Shown here: positions 27,041 to 35,650 of the stretch, one piece after another
How the letters are laid out: every line of letters starts with the position of its first letter
Numbering within the stretch: position 1 is the stretch's first letter
Assembly: GCA_030550275.1 (NCBI GenBank)
Contig: JAUQPR010000002.1
Span: 124,001-188,000 of the forward strand
DNA length: 64,000 bases
Source of the DNA: Bacteroidota bacterium
GTDB lineage: Bacteria > Bacteroidota > Ignavibacteria > Kapaibacteriales > HRBIN21
Reading direction: 5' to 3'
Notes under the pieces: generated by a model
Databases searched by the model: none
What the model saw: the letters and a program-made list of their open reading frames with translations, nothing else
What the model was told of the DNA's origin: nothing
Made by a program: the position numbers and the translations under genes

Positions 27041-28603
27041 CTACCGCACGACTTCGAGCGGGCGCAGCAGCTCGCGCCGTCCGGCGCGGCAGCGGCACAG
27101 GTACAGCCCCGTCGCTACCGAAGCCAACCGCATGGTGAACCGGTGCACCCCGGCGCCGTATTCGCCCGACAGCAGCACGCCCTGCGTGCGCCCGTGCAGA
27201 TCCACCAGCTCAATGCGCACGGACGCCGGCTCCGCAAGCGATAGCTCTGCTGTGACCGCAGTCGTGGCGGGATTGGGGTAGAGCCGGAAGTGCAGCCCCG
27301 GCTCCTCCGACGGCTGAACCCCAACGGTCTGGAAGAGGGGCAGAGGGGAGAACTCCCGCAACAGCACGCGCTGCGCCTGCGTCTGCGGTGCTCCAAACCA
27401 CTGCAGGAGCGCAGCGGCGTAGAGCTGGCGGTAATCGTACTGCATCAGCAGATCGCCACGCGGGTCAAGGTGCTCCAGGTCCGGATCCTGCCCGTGGATG
27501 CGCCCGCCGAGCACCTGGGTGCCGAAGACGAACATCGGCGCGGCGGTGCCATGGTCCGTCCCTGCGGTGACGTTCTCCTGCACTCGGCGCCCGAATTCAG
27601 AGAAGGTCATCCCCGCGACGCGGTCAGCGTGCCCGAGCAGCTTGAGGTCGTCAATGAAGGCTTTGACCGCTGTGGCAAGCTCCTGCAGCAGCGATGCATG
27701 CACGCCTGTGACGCCGCCTTGGTAGGCATGGGTGTCGAAGGCGTTGCGCTCGATGCCGACCAGGTAGACCCGTGTCTGCAGCCCACCGCTGATGAGCCGC
27801 GCTACAATTTGCAGCTTGCGCGCCAGGTCTGTATCGGGGTAGCTTGCGCGATTTGCCCCGCGCTCGGCAGCCTCTCTGACGCGCTGGGAGTACCGCTGTG
27901 CTGCTCGCGCAATTGTGCGGACGAACTCCAGCTCATGCCCCGCCGGCGTGTCCGGTGCCGGTGCTCCGCCGAAGGGGTCTCCCGTACCGCTCACCAAGCG
28001 GTAGAACTCCTGTGGGTCGCGGAAGCTGATGCCCATCGGTCCCCGCTCGCCCTGGAAGAGCAGCGAGCTTGCTCCTCCAATCTGCACCGCCAGGGGGTCG
28101 GGAGGCAGTTCCCCCGGCGGGAGCTGCTCCGTGAGCGTCTCCAAGTAGCGCCCGACCCATCCCGTGCCCAGGAAGACGTCGGCATCCGTTGCGGTGACCC
28201 AGATATCGGTTCCGCGGAAGTGCGAACGGTCGGGATTGGGATAGGTCACCCCCTGCACGATTGCCAGTTCGCCGCGGTTGTAGAGCTCGGCAAAGGCAGC
28301 CATTGCCGGATGCCAGCCCAACGTATCGGTCAGCGGGAGCGTCTGCGCTTTGGGAATCGCCAGCGTGGGGCGAGCGGCGTAGTAGAGCGGATTCTCCACC
28401 GGCACGATTGTGTTGAGCCCATCGTTGCCCCCTTGGAGCTGCACCAGCACAAAGACCCGGTCGCTTTGGCTGCTGAGGCGCCGCAGCACATCCAGCGTGG
28501 GTGCCGCCGCCAGCGCCCGCACCGGTAGCCCACCCAATGCCGGTAGGGTCGAGAGCGCTATCCCCGCCCGAGCCGTTGCCTGAAGGAATTCGCGCCGCTT
28601 CAT
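27041..28603 (-). CDS. DUF1501 protein with Tat-like signal and type IX secretion C-terminal domain
   Basis: This 520-residue protein starts MKRREFLQ, a twin-arginine type signal with a hydrophobic stretch ending near ALAAAP. The DUF1501 body follows (FVLVQLQGGNDGLNTIVP, GVTYPNPDRSHF, the His-rich FSEFGRRVQEN and GTDHG motifs), which belongs to the alkaline-phosphatase/sulfatase superfamily. The last 80 or so residues form a T9SS sorting domain beginning FRLYPNPATT and ending in a basic LRPLEVVR. The start at 28603 was chosen because it directly precedes the Tat-like signal. It is paired with DUF1800 upstream, a common arrangement with unknown function. Confidence 0.87.
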   Translation of the reverse strand: MKRREFLQATARAGIALSTLPALGGLPVRALAAAPTLDVLRRLSSQSDRVFVLVQLQGGNDGLNTIVPVENPLYYAARPTLAIPKAQTLPLTDTLGWHPAMAAFAELYNRGELAIVQGVTYPNPDRSHFRGTDIWVTATDADVFLGTGWVGRYLETLTEQLPPGELPPDPLAVQIGGASSLLFQGERGPMGISFRDPQEFYRLVSGTGDPFGGAPAPDTPAGHELEFVRTIARAAQRYSQRVREAAERGANRASYPDTDLARKLQIVARLISGGLQTRVYLVGIERNAFDTHAYQGGVTGVHASLLQELATAVKAFIDDLKLLGHADRVAGMTFSEFGRRVQENVTAGTDHGTAAPMFVFGTQVLGGRIHGQDPDLEHLDPRGDLLMQYDYRQLYAAALLQWFGAPQTQAQRVLLREFSPLPLFQTVGVQPSEEPGLHFRLYPNPATTAVTAELSLAEPASVRIELVDLHGRTQGVLLSGEYGAGVHRFTMRLASVATGLYLCRCRAGRRELLRPLEVVR

Positions 28604-28632
28604 GATGCACGCTCCTGTGCAATCGGGACTTC

Positions 28633-30120
28633 TCAGGTCAACTGGAACTCCGGCATGCGCACAATCGCCTTCAGCAGCAGGCGAATGCGCACATCGGCAT
28701 TCGGAGCATTCAGGTTCCACTCGTACTCGGGAGCGCCCTGGAGCAGCTCCTGCAGCAGTGCCTCCTGCTGCTCGGCTGTGATGGGGTATGCCAGCAGGAA
28801 GCGCGCCACCTGCGCAACGAATTCGCGCGCGGAGTTGTGCCCCGGGAACTTCCGCGCAAAGGCGATAGGATCGAAGCTCACCGGCAGCCGGGTGCCGTTC
28901 CACGAGCGCCCCTCGATGAGCATCTCCGCAATGCGCTGCCGCAACGGCAGTGTCATCGTGGTCAACCACAGATGGTGCCCCTTCCAGCCCTCAACCGTCG
29001 GCGGGTTGAAGAGCTCCAGCTCCAACGCTGCCGCCGCACGCACCGCGTAGGCGTACATCTCCGGCGATCGAATGCCTAATTGCCGCAACAGCCCCACCAC
29101 CAGGTCCAGCGGCGATTTGATCTGAGCGCCATAGAACTCCGGTGCGAAGAAGTGCGCACTGCTGAGTAGCACGCGCAGCACCGGACGCAGCTCGAAGTTG
29201 TGCTGCCGAAGGAGCTCTGCCAGTTGGGCAACGATGCGCTCATCGGGCACGGCGTAGACAAAGAAGCGGTAGAGCTTGCGCGCCAGGAACTCCGCACACG
29301 CCGGCTGCTCGAAGATGATGCGGATGGTGTCGTCCGTGCCCCAGCGCCCGGTTTGCCCGAGAAGGGTCTTGATGCCATCGTCGAAGCGCTCCCGCACAAA
29401 GACCGAGCGCAGCCCGATGACGCGCCATCCGGTCAGGGCACGGGTTGCCGCCACGACGTCCCATTCCGTGTAGTTGCCTACACCGAGCGTGAAGAGCTCC
29501 AGCAGCTCGCGCGCGAAGTTCTCATTTGGGGCACCGGCGCGGTTCTCATTGTTGTCCAGGTAGATGAGCATGGCGGGGTCGGAGACGATCTCGCGCGCCA
29601 ACTGCCGGATGTTACCCCAGACCATGCGGCGGAAGAGCTGGTTCTGGATCGCCAGGTACTGCGGCACGCGCACCTTGTCGTAGTCGCTGGTGAAGTGGTT
29701 GTGCCAGAAGAAGACCATCTTCTCGCGCGCCGAGCGTTCGGTCTCCACCATCAAGCCAATCCACCACTGCTGGAGCTCCGCCGTGCGTTGACGGTAGAGC
29801 GTGGGGTCGTCCTGCCGCGAGGGCTCCTGCGTACTCCAGGAGGGGAGCTCCGGCAGGGGCAGCTCCTGCAGCAGTGCATCCACGACCTGCTGTGGGGATT
29901 GCTCCAGTGCCCATTGCACCTCTTCGGGCGTGCACTGGAATCCAGCACGGCGGAGCAGATGCCCTGCGCTGCGCTCATCCCACGGGAGCTGAGGCGAGGG
30001 CACGTACGGCTCCAAGCCTGCCTGCACCCGAATTGGCGTTCCCGAAAGCAACCGCGCGAAGGGCTCCGCTGCCGAAGCCGGAAGAAGCGCAGAGAGAAAC
30101 TCGCGGCGCCGCATGGTCAT
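28633..30120 (-). CDS. DUF1800 family protein
   Basis: This 495-residue protein begins MTMRRREFLSALLPASAAEP, a Tat-like signal. Close behind is the diagnostic HLLRRAGFQCTPEEVQWAL of DUF1800; further in come VFFWHNHFTS and NENFARELLELFTLG, where conserved His, Asn and Glu residues suggest a metal or hydrolytic site. Function is unknown. In many Bacteroidota and Planctomycetota it is paired with a DUF1501 protein, as here (30 bp gap), and the two are presumed to act together in the envelope. ATG 30114 is an equally good start. Confidence 0.87.
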   Translation of the reverse strand: MTMRRREFLSALLPASAAEPFARLLSGTPIRVQAGLEPYVPSPQLPWDERSAGHLLRRAGFQCTPEEVQWALEQSPQQVVDALLQELPLPELPSWSTQEPSRQDDPTLYRQRTAELQQWWIGLMVETERSAREKMVFFWHNHFTSDYDKVRVPQYLAIQNQLFRRMVWGNIRQLAREIVSDPAMLIYLDNNENRAGAPNENFARELLELFTLGVGNYTEWDVVAATRALTGWRVIGLRSVFVRERFDDGIKTLLGQTGRWGTDDTIRIIFEQPACAEFLARKLYRFFVYAVPDERIVAQLAELLRQHNFELRPVLRVLLSSAHFFAPEFYGAQIKSPLDLVVGLLRQLGIRSPEMYAYAVRAAAALELELFNPPTVEGWKGHHLWLTTMTLPLRQRIAEMLIEGRSWNGTRLPVSFDPIAFARKFPGHNSAREFVAQVARFLLAYPITAEQQEALLQELLQGAPEYEWNLNAPNADVRIRLLLKAIVRMPEFQLT

Positions 30121-30163
30121 CCCTGCACTGCTGTCACAGAAATGCGCCCGCACGGACGCGGCT

Positions 30164-30709
30164 CTAACTTACAACTTTCTCTCCAACCGCACGCTGCCGC
30201 AGCCGCCACCACCGCCGCCCGTAGACGAGCGTTGCCACTCCGATGAAGCCGAGCGCCACCGCAAGTATCCAGGGCAGGAACGGCACCTGGAAATACGCTG
30301 CAAACAGCGCGGCTGTTGTCACCGTTGCAGCGAGCTTCCCCGGCACCAACGCAGGCAATGCAACCGCAAAGCGGCGCCAGGCTATCCATCCGCCCAAGAG
30401 CACCACAAGCTCGCGCAGCAGCAGCACAGCGGTAAACCATACAGGGAGTCTCCCCTGCAGGGTCAGCACAACGGCGGCCGTTCCCGCCAGCAGCTTATCG
30501 GCGAGCGGATCGAGCAACTTCCCCAGCTCGGTAACCTCCCCGCGCCGCCGTGCCAGCATGCCATCGAGCATGTCCGATAGGAAGGCAAGCAGCCCTATCG
30601 CGACAACCCACCCGGTGGCATCCGCCAGCAACGCCCATGCAAGCGGCGGGAGCAGCCCCAGCCGGGCAAGGCTAATCACGTTCGAAGGTGTCCAGCGCCA
30701 CTGCATCAT
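30164..30709 (-). CDS. CDP-alcohol phosphatidyltransferase, PgsA-like
   Basis: This 181-residue membrane enzyme has the full CDP-alcohol motif: D46, D49, G50, A53, R54, G63, D67 and D71 (DMLDG, ARRRG, LGKLLDPLAD). About five hydrophobic helices follow the family plan. LDPLADK is the form typical of phosphatidylglycerophosphate synthase, which joins CDP-diacylglycerol and glycerol-3-phosphate. Its start overlaps the end of the symporter gene by 38 bases. Confidence 0.85.
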   Translation of the reverse strand: MMQWRWTPSNVISLARLGLLPPLAWALLADATGWVVAIGLLAFLSDMLDGMLARRRGEVTELGKLLDPLADKLLAGTAAVVLTLQGRLPVWFTAVLLLRELVVLLGGWIAWRRFAVALPALVPGKLAATVTTAALFAAYFQVPFLPWILAVALGFIGVATLVYGRRWWRLRQRAVGEKVVS

Positions 30710-32081
30710 GCCGTCTCCGCCACAGTAGGCTCAACAGCGCCCCGACGCCCATCCCCACCACCATCGGTTCCAGCTCGGGGAGCCCCTGCGGCACCCAGTG
30801 GCGCAGGAGCATCCAGAGCAGGCTCGCCAACGCCGTCATCCCCATCAGCGGAACCGCCCGATGAGCAGGCAGGGCATAGCGACGCGAATATCCCAACAGA
30901 TAGGCAAACAGCAGCGCCGGCACCGCAATGGAAGCCGTGCGCACGAAGAGCTCCACCGCCGAAGGGATCAGATACGCCAGCAAAGCGCTCCCCACCGTCG
31001 TCACCACAATTCCAAGCTGGGTCCGCCGCCGAACCGACCACGCACGCACCTTCGGCACAGCCTGGAGGAGGTCGTTGCCCAGCGTTGCCGCTGCCAGAAA
31101 GGTGTAGCTCTCCAGCGTAGACATCACCGTCGCCAGCAGCGCTACAACGAAGAGCCCCTTCCACCCCGCCGGCAGCACGGCTTCCGCCAATGCCGGATAA
31201 GCATTCAGCGGCACCGTCTGGATGTACGCCCGCGCGTAGAGCCCCGCCAGAAGGGTGAGCGCATCGAAGACACACCACAGGCAGACCGAGACCAGGATAC
31301 CGCGCCGGGCAAGCGCCGGCGACCGAGCCGCTGCACACCGCTGGTAGAAGCTGGGGTCCACAAACGTCTGCAACGCAATAGCGAACCACACGGCAACCCC
31401 CATCCATCCGAGCTCTCCGGGCACGCTCCGATGCTGCGGCGGGAGACGCTGCCAGAGCTCCTCCAGTCCCCCCAAGCGCACCGTAGCGAAGAGGAGCAGG
31501 ACCACAAAGCCGGCGTACATCAGCACGAATTGCAGTGCATTCGTCAGCACATCGGCACGGAAGCCGCCGATGAGCAGGTACACCACCGAGAAGACCGTGC
31601 CCAGCAGCAGTGCCATCTCCAGGCGCCAGCCCAGAAGCGTTGCCAGCATCTGCGCTAGCATCAGCATGTACGCCGCCGGGATGGTGATGACCAGCAACAC
31701 CAGCGCTCCAAGCCGTCCGGCAGCGGCTCCGTACAAGCGCTGAAGCTGCTCCGGCAGCGTCAGTGTCTGCTGCTCCCGAATCCGTCCGGCAATCCACAGA
31801 GCAAAGCTCACCGCAGCAACGTAATAGGGCACTCCAAGGCACAGCCAGGCTACCACGCCGTAGCGGTAGACAAACTCCCCAACCCCGAGGATTGCCCCGT
31901 ACCAGGTCGCCACCAACGTCGCAACGAAGAAGGGCAAGCTCAAGCGCCGTCCAGCAAGGAGGAACTCCTCCGCATCCGTCCCACCACCGCGCTCCCACCG
32001 TGGTGCAATACCGAAGCCGATTCCCAGCAACGCCAGCGCATAGAACACAATGGCGAACCAATCCAGCGGCTGCAGCGTCAT
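30672..32081 (-). CDS. sodium:solute symporter family protein
   Basis: This 469-residue protein has about 13 hydrophobic segments. Early motifs (EEFLLAGRRLSLPFFVATLVATWYG, split around residues 32-56) and LQFVLMYAGF fit the SSS (LeuT-fold) family. The substrate is unknown. The family commonly imports pantothenate, proline, sugars or carboxylates with Na+. ATG 32081 was chosen because it directly precedes the first helix and forms an ATGA overlap with the epimerase stop. Confidence 0.82.
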   Translation of the reverse strand: MTLQPLDWFAIVFYALALLGIGFGIAPRWERGGGTDAEEFLLAGRRLSLPFFVATLVATWYGAILGVGEFVYRYGVVAWLCLGVPYYVAAVSFALWIAGRIREQQTLTLPEQLQRLYGAAAGRLGALVLLVITIPAAYMLMLAQMLATLLGWRLEMALLLGTVFSVVYLLIGGFRADVLTNALQFVLMYAGFVVLLLFATVRLGGLEELWQRLPPQHRSVPGELGWMGVAVWFAIALQTFVDPSFYQRCAAARSPALARRGILVSVCLWCVFDALTLLAGLYARAYIQTVPLNAYPALAEAVLPAGWKGLFVVALLATVMSTLESYTFLAAATLGNDLLQAVPKVRAWSVRRRTQLGIVVTTVGSALLAYLIPSAVELFVRTASIAVPALLFAYLLGYSRRYALPAHRAVPLMGMTALASLLWMLLRHWVPQGLPELEPMVVGMGVGALLSLLWRRRHDAVALDTFERD

Positions 32082-33001
32082 TGCGCCTGCGCTTGCAATG
32101 CCTGCAGCGTGCGGAACAAGCCCTCCGGAAGCGGTACCTGAGGGCACCATCCCAGCTCGCGACGGAGCCGCTCCGGAGAGCACACACTCCGACGCAGCTC
32201 GCCCGGGCGCGCCGCACAGTACTGCGGGGCAATCCAGCGCCCAGTCAACTGCTGCAGCATGTGCAGCAGCGCATTGACGCTGGTCTCTACGCCCGTGGAG
32301 CAGTTGTACACACCCGAGGCTGCCGGCTCCAGCGCCGCAAGATTTGCCCGTGCGACGTCCTCCACGTAGATGTAGTCGCGCGTCTGCTCCCCGTCACCGT
32401 AGATCAGCGGCGGCTCGCCCGCCAGGAGCTTGCCCAGGAAGATCGCCACAACGCCGGCTTCCCCTTTAGGATTCTGGCGCGGACCGTAGACATTCGTGTA
32501 GCGCAGGACGACCGCCTCGATGCCGTAGAGCCGGGCATAGCACTCCAGGTACTTCTCCGCTGCCAGCTTGGAAACCCCGTAGGGGGCAATTGGAGCCGTC
32601 GGATGCGTCTCCTCTGCCGGAAACTCCTGTTGCTCGCCGTAGATGGCTCCTCCGGTGGAGGCGAGGATGATGCGCCGAACTCCCGCACGGCAAGCTGCTT
32701 CGTAGAGGCGCAGGCTGCCCAAGATGTTCTGCCGGGCGTCCTCCTCCGGATGCGTCACCGAATAGCGCAGGTCGATCTGTGCGGCATGATGGTTGAGCAC
32801 CTCGATGCACTCCCGCCGCAGCAGCTCCTCTACGGCTGGGTCGGCGATATCCATGACCACAAGGCGCGCCTGCGGATGGACGTACTCCCGCCGTCCGGTG
32901 GAGAGATTGTCTATGACGAGCACCTCGTGCCCGGCGGCAACATAAGCGTCCACGACGTGGGAACCGATGAAGCCCGCGCCTCCGGTGACAGCAATCCTCA
33001 T
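32078..33001 (-). CDS. NAD-dependent epimerase/dehydratase, UDP-glucose 4-epimerase-like
   Basis: This 307-residue extended SDR has GGAGFIGSH (7-15), IDNLSTGRREYV, NHHAAQIDLRYS, catalytic Ser/Thr in ASTGGAIYGE, YGVSK (Tyr/Lys pair) and LRYTNVYGPRQNPKGEAGV. These fit UDP-hexose 4-epimerases of nucleotide-sugar metabolism. It overlaps purD upstream and the symporter downstream by four bases each. No glycosyltransferase lies next to it, so the glycan it serves is not clear. Confidence 0.83.
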   Translation of the reverse strand: MRIAVTGGAGFIGSHVVDAYVAAGHEVLVIDNLSTGRREYVHPQARLVVMDIADPAVEELLRRECIEVLNHHAAQIDLRYSVTHPEEDARQNILGSLRLYEAACRAGVRRIILASTGGAIYGEQQEFPAEETHPTAPIAPYGVSKLAAEKYLECYARLYGIEAVVLRYTNVYGPRQNPKGEAGVVAIFLGKLLAGEPPLIYGDGEQTRDYIYVEDVARANLAALEPAASGVYNCSTGVETSVNALLHMLQQLTGRWIAPQYCAARPGELRRSVCSPERLRRELGWCPQVPLPEGLFRTLQALQAQAQ

Positions 33002-34263
33002 CGCTGGGCGGCGATATCGCGGCGGTACATCATGCCTTCGAAGGCGATGCGCTCAACGGCTTCGTACGCCCGCTGCCGCGCCTGCTGCAGGGTCTGCCCC
33101 AGTCCGACAACGGAGAGCACACGCCCGCCCGCGCTCCAGAGTGCACCGTTCTCAAAGCGCGTCCCGGCGTGGAAGACCAACACGTCCGGCATTGCCGCTG
33201 CAGCATCCACCCCGGAGATGCGCGCCCCAGTTTGCGGAGCATCTGGATACCCTTGTGATGCCAGCACCACACAGCAGGCGCTCCGCGTTGCTTGCAGCTC
33301 TCCGGCTCGGAGCCGCCCTTCAGCGGCGCTGCCCAGCAGCTCAAGCCAATCCACCTCCACGCTCGGGAGCACCACTTGCGCTTCTGGGTCCCCAAAGCGC
33401 ACGTTGAATTCAAGCACGTACGGCTCCTCGCCCACCAACATCAGCCCCGCGTAGAGGCAGCCGACGAAGGGAGTCCCCTCGCGCGCCATCCCCTGCACCG
33501 CTGGTGCGATGATGCGCTGCTGGATCCTCTGGCGAAGCTGCTCCGGAATGGGCACCGGTGCATACGCGCCCATTCCGCCGGTATTCTTCCCTCGGTCGCC
33601 TTCGAGCGCTCGCTTGTAATCGCGCGCCGGCGGCGGCAGGCAGAAGCGCTCTCCATCGCAGAGCGCAAGCACAGAAAGCTCCTCGCCGGCGAGGAACTCC
33701 TCCACGACGAAGGTCTCGGCAGCCTCTCCGAAGGCACCTTCCAGGAGCGCTTCCAGGCTCTCGAGCGCCTCCTGGCGTGTGGTGGCGACCGTTACACCCT
33801 TGCCGGCAGCCAGCCCGCTGGCTTTGAGCACCACGGGCAGCGGGTGCGCCTCAACGTAGCGGCGTGCTGCTTCGGCGTCGCGGCGTGTAAAGACGCGGTA
33901 GCGCGCCGTTGGAATCCCATAGCGCTCCATGAAGCCCTTGGCAAAGGCTTTGGAGGCTTCCAACTGCGCTGCAGCTTTCGAGGGACCGAAGACGGCGCTA
34001 CCGGCATCTCGCAGCACATCGGCAATGCCCTCGCTGAGGGGCTGTTCGGGTCCAACCACCACCAACCGAATGCGTTCCAGCCGGCAGAAGCGCGCCAGCT
34101 CCCGATGCTCCTGCGGGGGAATCTCCAACGGGCGCGCCAGCTCCCAAATGCCGGGATTGCCTGGCGTGACAAAGAGCTCCGGACGCTCACCCGAGCGCGC
34201 AAGCGCCCAGACCAGTGCGTGCTCCCGCGCCCCGCTCCCGATGACCAACACCCGTAGCGCCAT
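32998..34263 (-). CDS. purD: phosphoribosylamine-glycine ligase
   Basis: This 421-residue ATP-grasp enzyme makes glycinamide ribonucleotide in purine synthesis. It has VLVIGSGAREHALVWAL at the N-terminus, VVLKASGLAAGKGV (ATP-grasp), KNTGGMGAYAPVP and GVLYAGLM-like GCLYAGLML plus LEFNVRFGDPEAQ. ATG 34263 was preferred to ATG 34290 because a TAACTTTGC -7 element at 34291-34299 would place the transcript start at about 34284, past the earlier ATG. Confidence 0.94.
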   Translation of the reverse strand: MALRVLVIGSGAREHALVWALARSGERPELFVTPGNPGIWELARPLEIPPQEHRELARFCRLERIRLVVVGPEQPLSEGIADVLRDAGSAVFGPSKAAAQLEASKAFAKGFMERYGIPTARYRVFTRRDAEAARRYVEAHPLPVVLKASGLAAGKGVTVATTRQEALESLEALLEGAFGEAAETFVVEEFLAGEELSVLALCDGERFCLPPPARDYKRALEGDRGKNTGGMGAYAPVPIPEQLRQRIQQRIIAPAVQGMAREGTPFVGCLYAGLMLVGEEPYVLEFNVRFGDPEAQVVLPSVEVDWLELLGSAAEGRLRAGELQATRSACCVVLASQGYPDAPQTGARISGVDAAAAMPDVLVFHAGTRFENGALWSAGGRVLSVVGLGQTLQQARQRAYEAVERIAFEGMMYRRDIAAQR

Positions 34264-34290
34264 CTCTCCCTGCACACTGTTGAGCAGCAT

Positions 34291-34318
34291 GCAAAGTTAG
34301 CCCACCGGCGGCGCTCAA
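34291..34318 (-). promoter_or_regulatory. purD promoter overlapping the rpsD terminator
   Basis: On the minus strand TAACTTTGC (34299-34291) matches the -7 consensus. A TTG at 34318-34316, formed by the end of the rpsD terminator T-tract, is 16 bases further upstream and could be the -33 box, slightly closer than the usual spacing. Confidence 0.55.
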
Positions 34319-34354
34319 AAAAACAGCGGTGTGCGCCGAAGCGCAACACCGCTG
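34317..34354 (-). terminator. rpsD: Rho-independent terminator of rpsD
   Basis: On the minus strand CAGCGGTGT pairs with ACACCGCTG around an inner GCGC-TTCG-GCGC hairpin, followed by seven T. It lies 27 bases after the rpsD stop. Confidence 0.88.
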
Positions 34355-34381
34355 CCACACGTATTGGAGGCAACGCGGAGG

Positions 34382-34987
34382 CTACCGCGAGTAGAACTCC
34401 ACCACCATCGGCACTTCGCAGATGACCGGAATCTCCTCCCGCGGCGGGATGTAGAGCAAGCGCGCCGAGAAATCCGCTTTCGACACCTCCAGGTACGGCG
34501 GTGCTTGCCCGGCGTTGCGCACCGCCTCTTGGATATCCGGAATGCGGCGACTCTTCTCGCGCACGCTGATGACGTCGTTGACGTTGACTCGGTAGGAGGG
34601 AACGTCCACCTTGCGCCCGTTCACCTCGATATGCCCGTGGCGCACGTACTGCCGCGCTGCGTAGATGGTCCGGGCAAAGCCTGCGCGCAGCACCAATGCA
34701 TCCAACCGCCGCTCCAGGAGCTGGATGAGATTGTCGGCGGTGTTGCCCGGCATCCGGCTTGCCTCCTCGTAGTAGCGCCGCAGTTGCCGTTCGTGCACGT
34801 TGTACTGGAAGCGCAAGCGCTGCTTCTCCAAGAGCTGCCGCCCGTAGTCGGAGAGCTTCGCCCGCCGCTTCTCCGGTCCGTGCTGCCCCGGAGGATAGGG
34901 CTTGCGCTCCATGTACTTTTGCGCCTTCGGCGTCAGCGCGATGCCGAGCTTTCGGGAGAGCTTGACTTTGGGTCCGGTGTACTTCAT
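34382..34987 (-). CDS. rpsD: 30S ribosomal protein S4
   Basis: This 201-residue protein nucleates 16S assembly. It has the S4 N-terminal region (MKYTGPKVKLSRKLGI, PPGQHG), and the S4 RNA-binding domain with LERRLDALVLRAGFARTIYAARQYVRHGHI near 90-120. It is monocistronic here, away from the usual rpsK-rpoA cluster, with its own -7 element 31 bp upstream and a strong terminator. No zinc-knuckle cysteines are present (C-minus form). Confidence 0.96.
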   Translation of the reverse strand: MKYTGPKVKLSRKLGIALTPKAQKYMERKPYPPGQHGPEKRRAKLSDYGRQLLEKQRLRFQYNVHERQLRRYYEEASRMPGNTADNLIQLLERRLDALVLRAGFARTIYAARQYVRHGHIEVNGRKVDVPSYRVNVNDVISVREKSRRIPDIQEAVRNAGQAPPYLEVSKADFSARLLYIPPREEIPVICEVPMVVEFYSR

Positions 34988-35017
34988 TCGCTTGCTCGTG
35001 CGTTAGCGAACTGGGCT

Positions 35018-35026
35018 GCAAAAATA
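35018..35026 (-). promoter_or_regulatory. rpsD: -7 element for rpsD
   Basis: TATTTTTGC on the minus strand fits TAnnTTTG and is 31 bases before the start. The nearest TTG is 25 bases further up, wider than usual. Confidence 0.5.
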
Positions 35027-35045
35027 GCAATCCCCGCAGAACCGC

Positions 35046-35645
35046 TCAGCGCAATTGTTGCAGTGCAGCTTTGATGAGCTGCTCCACCGCCGGCGTCTCC
35101 CCGCTCTGCTGCAGGGCAGCGGCGACGGCGCGTTCGGCTTGCGCTCGGGAGTACCCCAGCGCAATCAATGCCGCAATCGCCTCCTGCCGTACTCCGGCAG
35201 CAACGGGCGCGTGCTCGTCCAGCTCCAGTTGGGCAATGCGCTCATGCAGTTCCAGGACCAGGCGTTCGGCGGTCTTGCGCCCAATGCCGGGGAAGCGCTG
35301 CAGCGCCGCAACATCCCGCTGAAGCACCAACTGGCGCAGTTCCCCGGGGCTCATTGCCGAGAGGATCCCCAGCGCCGTTCGCGCACCTATGCCGGGCAGG
35401 CTTCGCAGCAGCTCAAATGTCTGCCGCTCCGCTCGGCTGGCAAAGCCGTAGAGGCGAACTCCGTAAAGCCCACGCTCCTCTTCGACCAGCAGCGCAACAA
35501 CCCACAGCCGCACCCGGCTGCCCAGCGGAGGCAACCGCTCCAACGTGCTTGCCGGGACGAACAATTGCACCCCGACGCCGCCGCAGTTCAGCACAACTCC
35601 ATTGGCGGTGCGCTCCTGCAGCTCCCCCTCCAGGAACTCCAGCAT
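35046..35645 (-). CDS. ruvA: Holliday junction branch migration protein RuvA
   Basis: This 199-residue protein has the three RuvA domains: an N-terminal OB fold (MLEFLEGEL), the two helix-hairpin-helix motifs (LRSLPGIGARTALGIL and LQRFPGIGRKTAERLV, about 85-130) and the C-terminal UBA-like domain (AIAALIALGYSRAQAERAV) that contacts RuvB. It tetramerises on Holliday junctions. No ruvB or ruvC is adjacent. It lies six bases after the SDR gene. Confidence 0.94.
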   Translation of the reverse strand: MLEFLEGELQERTANGVVLNCGGVGVQLFVPASTLERLPPLGSRVRLWVVALLVEEERGLYGVRLYGFASRAERQTFELLRSLPGIGARTALGILSAMSPGELRQLVLQRDVAALQRFPGIGRKTAERLVLELHERIAQLELDEHAPVAAGVRQEAIAALIALGYSRAQAERAVAAALQQSGETPAVEQLIKAALQQLR

Positions 35646-35650
35646 CGGCT

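Noticed and set aside
30706-32232. A 508-codon minus-strand frame parallel to the symporter gene
   Set aside because: It is another frame of the symporter region; the symporter frame shows membrane helices and family motifs, this one does not.
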